Below are positions 12,951-22,916 of a DNA stretch of 64,000 nucleotides, in pieces; the stretch's first letter is position 1, and each line of letters opens with the position of its first letter. The notes beneath the pieces were generated by a model that was not told the origin of the DNA, made no database searches, and saw nothing but the letters and a program-made list of their open reading frames with translations. The translations under genes were made by a program, and so were the position numbers. Source of the DNA: Palaemon carinicauda (lineage: Eukaryota; Arthropoda; Malacostraca; Decapoda; Palaemonidae); NCBI RefSeq assembly GCF_036898095.1, contig NC_090729.1, positions 69,901,360-69,965,359 on the forward strand, in the 5' to 3' direction.

Positions 12951-13733
12951 CTGTCGTGCTTCCGGCAAGACGTTCTGGGATACGCTATGTTCTTGGAGTA
13001 TTTTCACGACTTTGGTGAAGTATTCCTCTTTGATTTCGGCTGTCACTTTACTGGAAACTTCTATATTAGCTTAGTTAGCTTTTGGAATTAATTTGATTAA
13101 TTATGGTGACGAAGAGAGTATGAGCTCTCTTTCGCCTTTTGATGGCCGACCCTTCCCTTAGACGGAAGTGTTGGTGTCTAAGAGAGTATGGACTCTCTTT
13201 CTTAATTTTGCTTAACAAAAGTTATAGATTTATTTTATATCTCTCCGCCTCTTATAGGCCTCTTCGATTAACTTCCTTTTTTTATAAACTTATTAAAATT
13301 AATTTTTATATTTGTTTATATTCGACCTTCCTAATAGTAGGCGGTCTTTTCTTGGTACTGAAGTTAATTAACATTGAGCCCGTCATTTCGGTTTTACCTG
13401 TTAACATATTATGCTATTTTAATGTCTTTGAAAGAATTTCTTTGATAGTCTAGTACTGTTTTCAAAGTTGAACTAACGTTTTGTTTTGTCTCTGCAGTTG
13501 TTGACGTTCAGAACGTTCAACTTGCGCTCTATCGTTACGATAGAGAAAGAATTTTCACGGTTTCACGTTGCAGTAAGAGTAACCGTGTCTAGCGTTTTGT
13601 TCATTCTTTCTTAACTTAATGGTTTTAATCCTAATAAAGGAACTTTTCATTTTGGGAAATATTTCAGTTTTTTCCTTTAACAATATGTTTTAACGATATA
13701 TATGATTGGGCTCTTCTCTCAGGTTCTAAGTCA

Positions 13734-13764
<31 letters not shown>

Positions 13765-14054
13765 CGGAGGGAGAAAGAGGAGGATAAACGTTTCATTCAA
13801 GCGAGTAACGTTGTTATCGTTTTTGCTCTTCTCCCTAGTCTCTTTAGGGGAAGAAGGTAAACGTTTCTAGAGTGATCTAGTGTTTAGTCTCTTTCCAGCC
13901 ACTGAATTATTTATCTTTCATTAGATTTTTCTGTTACATTGTAATTCTGTTTTCGCAATTACTAACTTTTGAGAAAGGATAGAATTGCGTGTTTCAGGTA
14001 CAAACCACTTAAAGTTTCGAGTTCAGTGAAATAAGTGCAAACAGAAAATCAAAG

Positions 14055-15260
14055 TGATAAGTGATTAGCGCAAAGTGTGTCAGTGTTGTGCGTGAGGGTA
14101 CTTCTGTGCGCGCCAGTCGTCCTCCCAGTCCGGGACCTCTTGCAAGCTCCCAAGCCCAGGGGAGAAGCAATGTCGAAGGACAAAAGGGTTCAGCAGGCCT
14201 TGATCGGCGCACAGAAGTATCCTCGGTGGTTGTGGGCGTGTCTTACCGAGACCGTCACTCCCACCCGCAGACGATTGAGCCCTTATTTTGCTCGTGTGCA
14301 GAAGAAATATAGGGGAGAAAACGCTGGTCTCAGGTCTCAAGACCTCTTAAACGTAAATTCCAGACCTATGCCAGACGTACGAAGTTAGAGTTCAACAACC
14401 CGGATGCAGTCATTGGGTTAGCTCTGACTCTCCTCAGTCATCAGTTGAATGCACTCCGCCTAAGAGGAGTAAGGTTCTGCCGCAACAGATCTCTGCTGTT
14501 AAGGCTTTACCTCAGCAGACCTTAGTGTCTGCCGACCCCAAGTGGACTCTACTACAGTCCATGCAAGCACAGCTTTCGGACTTGATGCGTGAGTGTCGGG
14601 CTGAGAGTGTTGCGCCTCCGCCTCCGCCTCCGCCTACACTCCCTCCGCCTGCGCTCGCTCCGCCTGATCGCAGTACCACCTGCCAGGCGTACGATGTTGA
14701 GCCACGTTCTGAGTTTGCTGTTCCCAGTGGTGTTCAGCCTCCGCCTTCCTTAAGGCAACCTTTACAATGTGATCAGGAGGATTATACCTCTCTTCCTCCG
14801 CCTCCACTTGCTGCTCCACCAGTGATGCAACACTCGGTTGAGGTACAACAACCTCTCCCGTCCATGAGTCAGTCTCCTCAGCTCTCGCTGCAGCGAGCTC
14901 AACCCTCCACAAGGCAAGCACCACAACACCTTAGCCTTGCGCCTCAGGAGCCTCAGCTTGCGAGACATTTACCTTGTTCTGCGCAGCCTCTACCTCATCG
15001 CGCTCCGCTCACACCACAGGAACTGGAACTTGCTACTCCGCTTCCGCCAACCGCTCAGCAAGCGCAACCCTTGGGTTCAACCACTCATGCTAGGAGTCAG
15101 CCTCCTCCACCCATGCGCCTTCCTTCTGCTTGTCTTTTATTCAGCCTTTGCAGACTGAGCCTCAGGTGTTCCCTCAACAGAGTCTTGAAGAAGGAAACCA
15201 CAACTATTGTTGTTCCAGCTCGTTCTGACTCTGCTGTTCAGCATACCTTACCTCCATTTT
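14055..15260 (+). pseudogene. Gag-like ORF1 relic of DIRS B, first part
   Basis: Open segments at 14061-14388 and 14525-15334. The second begins SADPKWTLLQSMQAQLSDLM and becomes a Pro/Gln-rich low-complexity protein (PPPPPPPTLPPPALAPP), consistent with a disordered Gag-like product. Frame changes occur between segments. The stretch 15270-15440 is unusually AT-rich with no match elsewhere in the window and may be a small foreign insertion. Confidence 0.65.
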
Positions 15261-15487
15261 CAAACCTTATGATAATGGAGGTTATTTGTATTACTTATAA
15301 AAATATATTTGTATTCCTTGCAATATATTTTTAACAATATCGCAAAATATGGCAAAAATATGAATCATGAGTTATGAATGTAAGGTAAATATTATGTTGA
15401 TATTAAAACCCCATGCAAGCATGCATAAAGCACTCTAGCACTGGTCATGGAATTTCTGAGAAATGTTAAACGCCATGCACACGCTCT

Positions 15488-15787
15488 GCTTACCTTACAG
15501 CATGCTCTACATACAGCATGCTCTGCTTACAGCATGCTCTGCTTACTACATGCTCTGCATACAGCATGCTCTGCATTCAGCATGCTCTGCATACAACATG
15601 CTCTACATTCAGCATGCTCTGCATACAGCATGCTCTGCATACAACATGCTCTGCATACAGCATGCTCTGCATTCAGCATGCTCTGCATACAACATGCTCT
15701 GCATACAGCATGCTCTGCATTCAGCATGCTCTGCATACAACATGCTCTACATACAGCATGCTCTGCATACAGCATACTCTGCATACC
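15488..15787. repeat. 16-bp minisatellite within the Gag-like region of B
   Basis: About 18 copies of a unit close to CATGCTCTGCATACAG, with small variants (CAA/CAG, ATA/ATT). Because 16 is not a multiple of 3, all three plus frames stay open and encode the same 16-residue cycle out of step. The array is absent from the matching region of A. Confidence 0.95.
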
Positions 15788-15799
15788 TTACCGCATGCT

Positions 15800-16392
15800 T
15801 CTCAGTCACACATCTTTGGTTGTTGCCAACTCACTAGACTGTCAAGCAGTTTCATAACGTTGCCTTCTAGTCTGCTGCTTTTGCACCAGTGAACCCTCAC
15901 TGAGAGAACTTAGCTTTTCTAGGATATAGTCCCTGTAGATGAGAAAGTTCTTTTCTCCCTCCTTCTGATATTCCCTTGAGGACTCTGTCATTTGGAGGGA
16001 GCCTTTAGCTGCATAGCCTCTTATGGACTTTTATTTAAGCATAACATGCTTCCAGGGAAGGTAATGGTTCTACTTCAGTCGCTAATCCCGTCTGTTACCA
16101 CACCTGCTCCCATAGACCTTGAGCTGTGTTGCAAGACATGCAGTCCAAGCTTAGTCCTTGTTAGAGGATTTTTTTGTTTACGGAGTCAATGTGTCACGGG
16201 GAAGACGTTCAACAACCAACAGAAGTGACTTGTTGTGACGCAGTGCGGCAACCTCAGCAACCCGATAAGGAGTTGTCTGTACGACCCAGACAGTCTAGAC
16301 AGATTCGGGTTGTCACTGTACTTCCTCGCTTGCCCATGATTGACAGTTCACAGACTGTGCAGCAGTACCATGATCTTGTGTCCGGCTCCGTC
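15800..16392 (+). pseudogene. Gag-like ORF1 relic of DIRS B, second part
   Basis: Aligns with A at 10000-10840, including VANSQTV-type sequence and CAGTACCATGATCTTGTGTC. It ends abruptly at about 16392, where it joins RT sequence starting at the second catalytic Asp pair. This junction marks an internal deletion. Confidence 0.6.
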
Positions 16393-17240
16393 AGACGACT
16401 GGCTTTTAAGAGCTCCCACAAGTCGTCGCTGTCTGGAGATTTTCATATGGACTATGGATCTGACCAAGGAACTGGGCCTCCTGGTCAATTTTGAGGAGTC
16501 TCAGCTCGTCCCATCCCAGACCATTGTCTCCTTGGGTATGGATCTTCAGAGTCGAGCTTTTCGGACTTTTCCGTCGGCCCCAAGGATCTTCCAAGCCCTA
16601 GAATGCATCCAGAGCATGCTGAGAAGGAACCGATGCTCAGTCAGGTAGTGGATGAGTCTAACAGGGACACTTTCATCGCTGGCCCTGTTCATCGTGTTAG
16701 GGAGACTCCACCTCCCCCCCCTTCAGTATCATCTAGTTGCTCACTGGATAAAGGACATGACGCTAGAGACGGTCTCAGTTCCTGTTTCCGAAGAGAGGAG
16801 GTCTTCTCTCGCGTGGTGTAAGAACAGCTTTCTTCTCAAGGAAGTCTATTTGGCTGTTCAGAAACACGACCGCCGTCTCCTCTCGGACGCATCAGACACG
16901 GGCTGGGGTGCGACTTTGGACGGACAAGAATGCTCGGGAACATGGAATCAGGAGCAAAGGACACTTCACATCAATTGCAAGGAGTTGTTGGCGGTTATTC
17001 TGGCCTTGATAAACTTCAAGTCCCTCCAGCTTAACAAAGTGGTGGAGGTGGACTCTGACAACACCACAGCCCTGGCTTACATCTTCAAGCAGGGAGGGAC
17101 TCTTTCGTGGAAGTTGTTCTAGATCGCAAGGGACCTACTCATCTGGTCTAAAGATCGAAAGCTAACTGGTAACGAGGTTCATGCAGGGCGGTATGAATGT
17201 CATGGCAGATCACCTCAGACGGAAGGGTCAGGTCATCCCC
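16393..17240 (+). pseudogene. C-terminal RT remnant plus RNase H of DIRS B
   Basis: Begins at DDWLLRAPTSRRCLE (the DD of the RT YLDD box), followed by thumb/connection sequence. The fingers, motif A and the Tyr-Leu of YLDD are deleted. The RNase H domain at 16652-17122 is well kept: LLSDASDTGWGATL, NCKELLAVI and VDSDNTTALAYI carry the first Asp, the Glu and the second Asp. A stop after SWKLF at 17122 breaks it before the last acidic motif, readable as MADHLRRKG in another frame. It cannot supply reverse transcriptase activity. Confidence 0.85.
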
Positions 17241-17245
17241 ACAGA

Positions 17246-18715
17246 GTGGACCCTTCTCTAGAATGTTTGCAGCAGACTTTGGGCCCTGTGGGGTCAGCCA
17301 ACCATAGATCTGTTCACTACCTCGATAACCTAGAGACTCCTGTTGTATTGTACTCCGATTCCAGACCCAGCAGCAGTTCACGTGGATGCTTTCTGCTGGA
17401 TTGGTTCCATCTCGACCTGTATGCATTCCCGCCGTTCAAGATTGTCAACAGGGTACTTCAGAAGTTCTCCTCTCACAAAGGGACACGGCTGACGTTGGTT
17501 GGCTCCGCTCTGGCCCGCGAGAGAATGGTTCTTAGAGGTACTGCAATGGCTGGTCGACATTCCCAGGACTCTTCCTCTAGGAGTGAACCTTCTAAGTCTA
17601 CCTCACGTAAAGAAGGTACACCCAATCCTCCACGCTCTTCGTCTGACTGCCTTCAGACTTTCAAAAGACTCTCAAGAGCTAGGGGCTTTTCGAAGGAGGC
17701 AGCCAGAGCGATTGCCAAAGCAAGGAGAACATCCACTCTCAGTATCTATCAGTCTCAAGGGGAAGTCTTCCGTAGCTGGTACAAGACCAATGCAGTTTCC
17801 TCAACCAGTACCACTGTAACCCAGATTGCTGACTTCCTGTTATATCTAAGGAAAGTAAGATCCCTTTCAGCTCCTACGATCAAGGGTTACAGAAGTATGT
17901 TGGCAGCGGTTTTCCGCCACAGAGGCTTGGATCTTTCCACCAACAAAGATCTACAGGACCTCCCTAGGTCTTTTGAGACCTCAAAGGAACGTCGGTTGTC
18001 CACTCCAGGCTGGAATCTAGACGTGGTCCTAAGGTTCCTTATGTCATCAAGATTTGAACCTCTCCAATCAGCCTCTTTTTAGGACCTCACATTAAAAACT
18101 CTTTTCCTCGTGTGCTTGACAACAGCTAAAAGAGTAAGTGAGATCCACGCCTTCAGCAGGATCATTGTTTTCACATCTGAAACGGCTACATGTTCCTTGC
18201 AGCTCGGTTTTTGCTAAACGAGCTTCCTTCACGTCCTTGGCCTAAGTCGTTCGAGATCCCAAGCCTGTCCAACTTGGTGGGGAATGATCTGAAGAGAGTA
18301 CTTTGCCCAGTTAGAGCTCTTAGGTACTATCTAAAAAGGTCTTAACCTTTACAAGGACAATCAGAAGCCTTATAGTGTGCTATCAAGAAACCTTCTTTTC
18401 CAAGTTCTAAGAACTCAGTTTCTTACTATTCAGGCTTCTGATTAGAGAAACACATTCTCATCTGAAGGAAGAAGACCTTGCTTTGCTGAAGGTAAGGACA
18501 CATGAAGTGGGAGCTGTGGCTACTTCAGTGGCCTTCAAACAGAGCCATTCTCTGCAGAGTGTTATGGATGCAACCTATTGGAGAAGCAAGTCAGTGTTCG
18601 CATCATTCTATCTCAAAGATGTCCAGTCTCTTTACGAGTACTGCTACACCCTGGGACCATTCGTAGCAACGAATGCAGTAGTAGGCGAGGGCTCAGCCAC
18701 TACATTCCCATAATC
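17246..18715 (+). pseudogene. Tyrosine recombinase (integrase) of DIRS B
   Basis: The open frame at 17246-18082 covers the core-binding region (TQIADFLLYLRKVRSLSAPT, TIKGYRSMLAAVFRHRGLDL). It stops after LQSASF. The catalytic domain continues in broken frames: TAKRVSEIHA near 18120 supplies the first Arg, and 18483-18713 contains THEVGAVATSVAF, TYWRSKSVFASFYLKDV and the conserved tail YCYTLGPFVA. The HxxR box reads HEVG, so the second catalytic Arg is replaced by Gly. Tyr is kept. This protein should be inactive. Confidence 0.85.
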
Positions 18716-19100
18716 CCATAACCTTTTAACCTTTCTCTTGAATACTTTTTATGGGTTGTACGGTCGGCTAAGAAGCCTTCCACATCCTTGTTGATTTGGC
18801 GGGTGGTCAATTCTTTCTTGAGAAGCGCCGAGGTTAAAGGTTGTGATGAGGTCCTTTAGTATGGGTTGCAGCCCTGTATACTTTAGCACCTTTTGAGTTG
18901 ATTCAGCCTCCCAAGAGGAACGCTGCGCTAAGTAAGGAAGACGAACTTAAAAAAGAGGCAGAGTAACGGTTCAATTCGACTTCCTTACCAGGTACTTATT
19001 ATTTCATTGTTATTTGAGATAACTGTTATATGAAATATGGGATACTTAGCTATCCTTTAATCTTGTACACTGGTTTTCACCCACCCCCCTGGGTGTGAAT

Positions 19101-19190
19101 CAGCTACATGATTATCGGGTAAGTTTAATATTGAAAAATGTTATTTTTATTAGTAAAATAAATTTTTGAATATACTTACCCGATAATCAT
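19101..19190 (+). repeat. Internal complementary region of DIRS B
   Basis: The first half (to about 19137) is the reverse complement of B's left end; the second half (19138-19190) is the reverse complement of its right end. They meet at AATATTGAAAAATGTTATTT. This is what a circular-junction template would look like. Confidence 0.85.
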
Positions 19191-19239
19191 GATTTAATCG
19201 ACCCTCCCTTCCTCCCCATAGAGAACCAGTGGACCGAGG

Positions 19240-19431
19240 AATAATTGAGGAGGTGTCAACAAGAAGTACTTGAGTACCTGGCCACAGGTGGCGCTGGTAA
19301 GTACACCCCCTTCTAGTATTGTGATAGCTGGCGTATCCCTCCATAGAATTCTGTCGGGCAACGGAGTTGACAGCTACATGATTATCGGGTAAGTATATTC
19401 AAAAATTTATTTTACTAATAAAAATAACATT
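19240..19431 (+). repeat. Right inverted terminal repeat of DIRS B
   Basis: Inverted copy of 12790-12950, plus an outer extension ending AATAACAT. It contains CGGGTAAGT at 19386-19394. Confidence 0.92.
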
Positions 19432-19434
19432 TTA

Positions 19435-19735
19435 TCAGACTGTTAATACGAGAAGCTCATTCCCTTCTGAATGAGGAAGACCAAGCTTGGCTGAAGGTAA
19501 GGACACACGAAGTTAGAGCTGTCACAACTTCCGTGGCCTTTAAACAAAATAGATCTCTGCAAAATATATTCGACGCAACCTATTGGAAAAGCAAATCAGT
19601 GTTCGCGTCTTTTATCTTAAGAATGTCCAGTCTCTTTACGAGAACTGCTACACTCTGGGACCATTCGTAGCAACGAGTGCAGTAGTGGTGGGGGCTCCAC
19701 CACTACAATTCCCTAATTCCAGAACCTTTTTAATC
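19435..19735 (+). pseudogene. C-terminal part of the tyrosine recombinase of DIRS A, downstream of nested B
   Basis: Resumes at IRLLIREAHSLLNEEDQAWL exactly where A's recombinase was cut at 12778. It retains the HxxR box (RTHEVRAVTTSVAF), TYWKSKSVFAS and the YCYTLGPFVATSAV-like tail. A one-base loss near 19611 shifts frame before the catalytic Tyr (FYLKNV). Together with 11608-12778 it defines the broken gene. Confidence 0.85.
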
Positions 19736-20109
19736 TTTCTCTTGAAATATTTTTGGGTTGTCCGGAAGGCTAAGAAGCCTTTCGCATCCTGCTTGATTTG
19801 GCGGGTGGTCAAAATCATTTCTTGAGAAGCGCCTAGATTAGAGGTTTTGATGAGGACCTTTAGTATGGGTTGCAACCCTTCATACTTCAGCTCCTAGGAG
19901 TCGCTCAGCATCCTATGAGGATCGCGAGGCTCAGGAAGGAAGACGTACTTAAAAAGGCAGAGTAATTGTTCAAGTCGTCTTCCTTACCAGGTACTTATTT
20001 ATTTTATGCTTGTTATTTTGAATAACTGCTAAAATGAAATACGGAATACTTAGCTCATAATGTCAACTTGTAATGCTGGTCTCTACCCACCCCCCTGGGT
20101 GTGAATCAG

Positions 20110-20195
20110 CTATATGATCATCGGGTAAGTTTGATATTGAAAAATGTTTTCCTTAGTAAAATAAATTTTTGAATATACTTACCCGATGATCATAA
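20110..20195 (+). repeat. Internal complementary region of DIRS A
   Basis: Reverse complement of A's left end followed by that of its right end, meeting at GATATTGAAAAATGTTTTCC. Same organisation as in B and F. Confidence 0.85.
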
Positions 20196-20230
20196 ATTAA
20201 AGGACCCACCCTTCCTCCCCAATAGAGAAC

Positions 20231-20440
20231 CAGTGGGACAGAGGAGAAAATTGGTTCTATGTTGACATCGAGTACTTGAGTACCTACTTGACAGATGGCG
20301 CTGTTGATGTACACCCCCACCTGTATAGCGATCGCTGGCGTATTCCGCCCGTGGATTTTTTCTGTCGGGCAGCAGGGATGCAGCTATATGATCATCGGGT
20401 AAGTATATTCAAAAATTTATTTTACTAAGGAAAATAACAT
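20231..20440 (+). repeat. Right inverted terminal repeat of DIRS A
   Basis: Inverted copy of 7405-7580 with the outer extension TTATTTTACTAAGGAAAAT. CGGGTAAGT lies at 20396-20404. Confidence 0.9.
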
Positions 20441-20605
20441 ATTTTGTAAAATTAAGTTGTGTCTCTGGCACAAATCCACTAGGTTTTCAATATTCCCCGA
20501 ATAACTTACAACAAATTCATTGTAAGTTAGGAACCAGTCAGGACAAGAAGATGGAATTTCAACTTCTTGTGCAACATGAGATGACGTGCTTGCTATGGCC
20601 TCCAT
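20441..20605 (-). pseudogene. Minus-strand open frame of unknown function, start portion, cut by DIRS A
   Basis: Read on the minus strand from ATG at 20605-20603, the frame begins MEAIASTSSHVAQEVEIPSS and includes SGNIENLVDLCQRHNLILQN just before the DIRS A terminus. An upstream in-frame ATG exists at 20707, but 20605 has the better context (GAAATGG). A promoter-like tandem repeat with CCAAT boxes lies 46-105 bp upstream. Composition looks like real protein rather than a shadow frame. I do not recognise the family. The continuation appears at 7390-7310. It may be a host first exon or part of an older DNA element. Confidence 0.45.
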
Positions 20606-20650
20606 TTCTAAGAACGAAATGAAATGCATGGGAAAGATGATGTATTGTCG

Positions 20651-20732
20651 CGCTGTGATTGGCCAAACATGTATGACGTCATAGTGGAAGGCGCTGTGAT
20701 TGGCCAAACGTGTAAGACTTTATAGTGGACTA
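20651..20732 (-). promoter_or_regulatory. Tandem 41-bp promoter-like repeat with CCAAT boxes and a CRE
   Basis: Two adjacent 41-bp units each contain CGCTGTGATTGGCCAAAC, giving minus-strand GGCCAAT boxes at about 20656-20662 and 20697-20703. The first unit also contains TGACGTCA at 20674-20681, a perfect CRE; the second has a mutated version. The boxes are oriented to serve the minus-strand frame starting at 20605. Function is inferred from motifs. Confidence 0.45.
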
Positions 20733-20947
20733 GTTTGTCTGCGGATTATAGTGGTTACAGGGCTCATTTAAGCAAATACAAGACACAGTCAACAATAACA
20801 ACAGACTTAGAAAAAATCTGGGAGGAAGACATGAGTAGCGTGAGTTTGATCGTCGATATGTAAAGAACTAGGCATTTGCGACAGATAATATTTTACAGAA
20901 ATACTACAAAAGACTTGCTTTACTCAGGAAATATATTATTATAATAG

Positions 20948-20980
20948 ATTTCCCATAATGGATGAAACTGTAATAATACC
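20948..20980 (-). repeat. 33-bp inverted repeat, right copy
   Basis: Partner of 6604-6636. The remaining sequence to about 21340 shows no further recognisable feature. Confidence 0.5.
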
Positions 20981-21344
20981 GACACTTTAAACAGTAATGA
21001 CAATCAGCTATTAATTAAACCCTATGAGAAAACTGTTACTCACTTTGCCATCACCTGTTCTTATAACCATAGGTGTCATATAGAACATTAAGGGCCCCGG
21101 CTGGTATGCCAATTTAGGGGGGGTATACAACGAAAAACACAAAATCCTGAAAATAAATGAACCCTTTTACCCCTAAGGTAAGGTTAAATTTCGAGCACAG
21201 TTTGCTATATATATTTTTTTTTTAAATTGCTCTAACAGCCTTAATTTTTGTCATAGAGAGGTCAGGCTGGTCTCATTCTTTTGGAAAATGCCTGAAGTTT
21301 CTCATTAAATTATCAGAAACATGTAAATAACAGTTTTTAAACAT

Positions 21345-21695
21345 AAGACTTACCTGGTAGTTATATATATATAGCTTACGTCTGTGACGTCACGGCAGAA
21401 AATTCTAAATTCGCGCCAATCGCCAATTGGATAGCCAGGTGTACCACCCCTGTGCCCTAGCGAGGTACCTGGGAACTATTCCAGGAACCTTCATATATTC
21501 TCTGCCGTCGCTAGCGGCGACACGTGAATTCTGCTCTCGTGAATGTTGATCTTATTTTGGTGAAGTACAAAACTTTGGATGTTGACTCCCTCTTTTTTTT
21601 TTCATCTTGCTTTGGATATTCTTTAATTTGATTTGGATTAGAAGATTTTTTACCTTTGCTTGTCTGATTTCTCTTCAAATTCTCAAAATGGCCAC
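21345..21695 (+). mobile_element. Solo 5' end of a DIRS element related to F
   Basis: Starts GACTTACCTGGTAGTTATAT, close to F's ACTTACCTGGCAGTTATAT terminus, and contains TTCTCTGCCGTCGCTAGCGG and TTTTGGTGAAGTAC as DIRS ITR/leader landmarks. It stops abruptly at about 21695, where Tigger sequence begins. No internal genes remain. Confidence 0.7.
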
Positions 21696-22635
21696 CCCCC
21701 CTATAACTTGTTTAAGCAGTGCTTTAATGTCACGCAAAGCGCAAACTTAACCTTGCATGAATTTTGGAGGAGCCATTTCAATATCGTGCACTGCTTGAAG
21801 ATCATAGATCAGGCTTGAGAGGGAGTAACTCGAAGGACACTGAATTCAGCATGGAAGAAGCTTTGGCTTGATGCTGTTTCTCCCAGAGATTTTGAAGGTT
21901 TTGGCCCCGAACTTAAACCTGTGCTTGCCGTAGAGGAAGACGTAGAAGAGATTGTATCCCATGGCAAGTCCATGGGTCTGGAGGTCAATGAAGATGACAT
22001 CAGCGAACTCGTCGAGGAGCATCATGAAGAGCTCACCACCAAGGAACTCAAGGAGCTGCATGCCATCCAGAATGATTACTTGCAAGCGCAGTTGAGTGAG
22101 TCGGAGGACATCGAGGAGGTAAAGCACATCTTAGGTTCGGCTGCAATAAAAGAGATGTTAGCACATCATCAACAAGTGGTTGACTTCATTGATAAGTATC
22201 ACCAACAGAAACTTCAGGTCTGCCGTGTAGTTTCACAATTCGATGATGTCTGATTAACCCTTACAGAAAAATTCTGAAAAGCCGTACCAAGCAACATTTT
22301 CTCGATAGTTTCTTTAAAAAATCTACGAAGCGGTCTAGTGATCGTGATGAAGAGAAAGAAAGTGAAACAAAGAAAACTAAGATTGAATTGAGTGAAAGTA
22401 ATGAAAATTAAAAATCACAAAGAAAAAAATGTAAAAAAAGTATTAAATATAAAAATTTATAAAAATAAATAAGCTACGTTAGGTTAAAGTTTACGTAGTG
22501 TAAGTAATAGTAAGTTACAGTACTCTATCGCAGTCACCATCTCTACCTCCTCGCCGACTGTCCGTCTCCTCTTGCGTAGCAAAGCATACACCTGCGTTGG
22601 CCTGTCTCTAAGGTAAAGTGACAATAAAAATACCT
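21696..22635 (+). pseudogene. 3' fragment of a Tigger (pogo-like) transposon
   Basis: Aligns with 32050-33040 of the complete Tigger copy: AAGCAGTGCTTTAATGTCAC and CTTGAAGATCATAGATCAGG are shared. The frame at 21921-22253 encodes the acidic C-terminal tail (VSHGKSMGLEVNEDDISELV, EEHHEELTTKELKELHAIQ). The N-terminus and catalytic core are absent. Its 3' end is cut by DIRS G at about 22635. Confidence 0.8.
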
Positions 22636-22639
22636 TTGT

Positions 22640-22850
22640 TCCGTAACCGAAATAGAAACCACGCTATTTACATAGGGTTTACTTTCGGCGTAGCTGAAGT
22701 GACGAGCCATTAGATTTTAACGAGGGTTAAACTACCCCCACGCTAGTTAGCACGGGGGTAGGGGAGGGGTAGCTAGCTACCCCTCCCCCCTCCACACACC
22801 GGTGAGCTGCCTCACTTCACTTTTGGCTCAGACGATGTACAGACGTTTCT
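22640..22850 (+). repeat. Left inverted terminal repeat of DIRS G
   Basis: Contains TTTCGGCGTAGCTGAAGTGA, AACGAGGGTTAAACTACCCC and opposed G-rich/C-rich blocks that form a local hairpin. Its relatives are at 59273-59480 (H), 58232-58440 (solo) and, inverted, at 43757-44063 and 49927-50245. Confidence 0.85.
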
Positions 22851-22916
22851 GTCCCGTCTTCGCATATTGCAGCCTTAATTTGTTTGCTTTTTCTTCCAGT
22901 GTGTGTTTGTTTGAAG

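Larger units (their letters stand above)
12776..19431 (+). mobile_element. DIRS-type retrotransposon B, nested in A
   Basis: The left terminus TTTTCAATATTAAACTTACC and right terminus TTTACTAATAAAAATAACAT are characteristic of the same family as A. ITRs at 12790-12950 and 19240-19393 are almost identical inverted copies. The internal complementary region is at 19101-19190. Length about 6.66 kb. Order: ITR, leader, Gag-like region with an internal minisatellite, truncated RT, RNase H, tyrosine recombinase, internal complementary region, ITR. Both insertion points are T-runs in A's recombinase gene with no clear target duplication. B is therefore younger than A. Confidence 0.92.
7395..20440 (+). 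mobile_element. DIRS-type retrotransposon A, interrupted by nested element B
   Basis: The element reads from TTTTCAATATCAAACTTACC at the left to ACTAAGGAAAATAACAT at the right. Its left terminus (7405-7580) is repeated inverted at 20231-20440. An internal complementary region at 20110-20195 matches both termini, a DIRS hallmark. Element B occupies 12776-19431 within its recombinase gene, so A itself is about 6.4 kb. Order: ITR, leader, Gag-like region, RNase H relic, tyrosine recombinase (split), internal complementary region, ITR. The reverse transcriptase is deleted. It lies inside intron 1 in sense orientation and splits a minus-strand frame. Confidence 0.9.

Noticed and set aside
15447..15892. 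Three overlapping forward open frames and one reverse frame
   Set aside because: All are generated by the 16-bp repeat; no family similarity and no start context.
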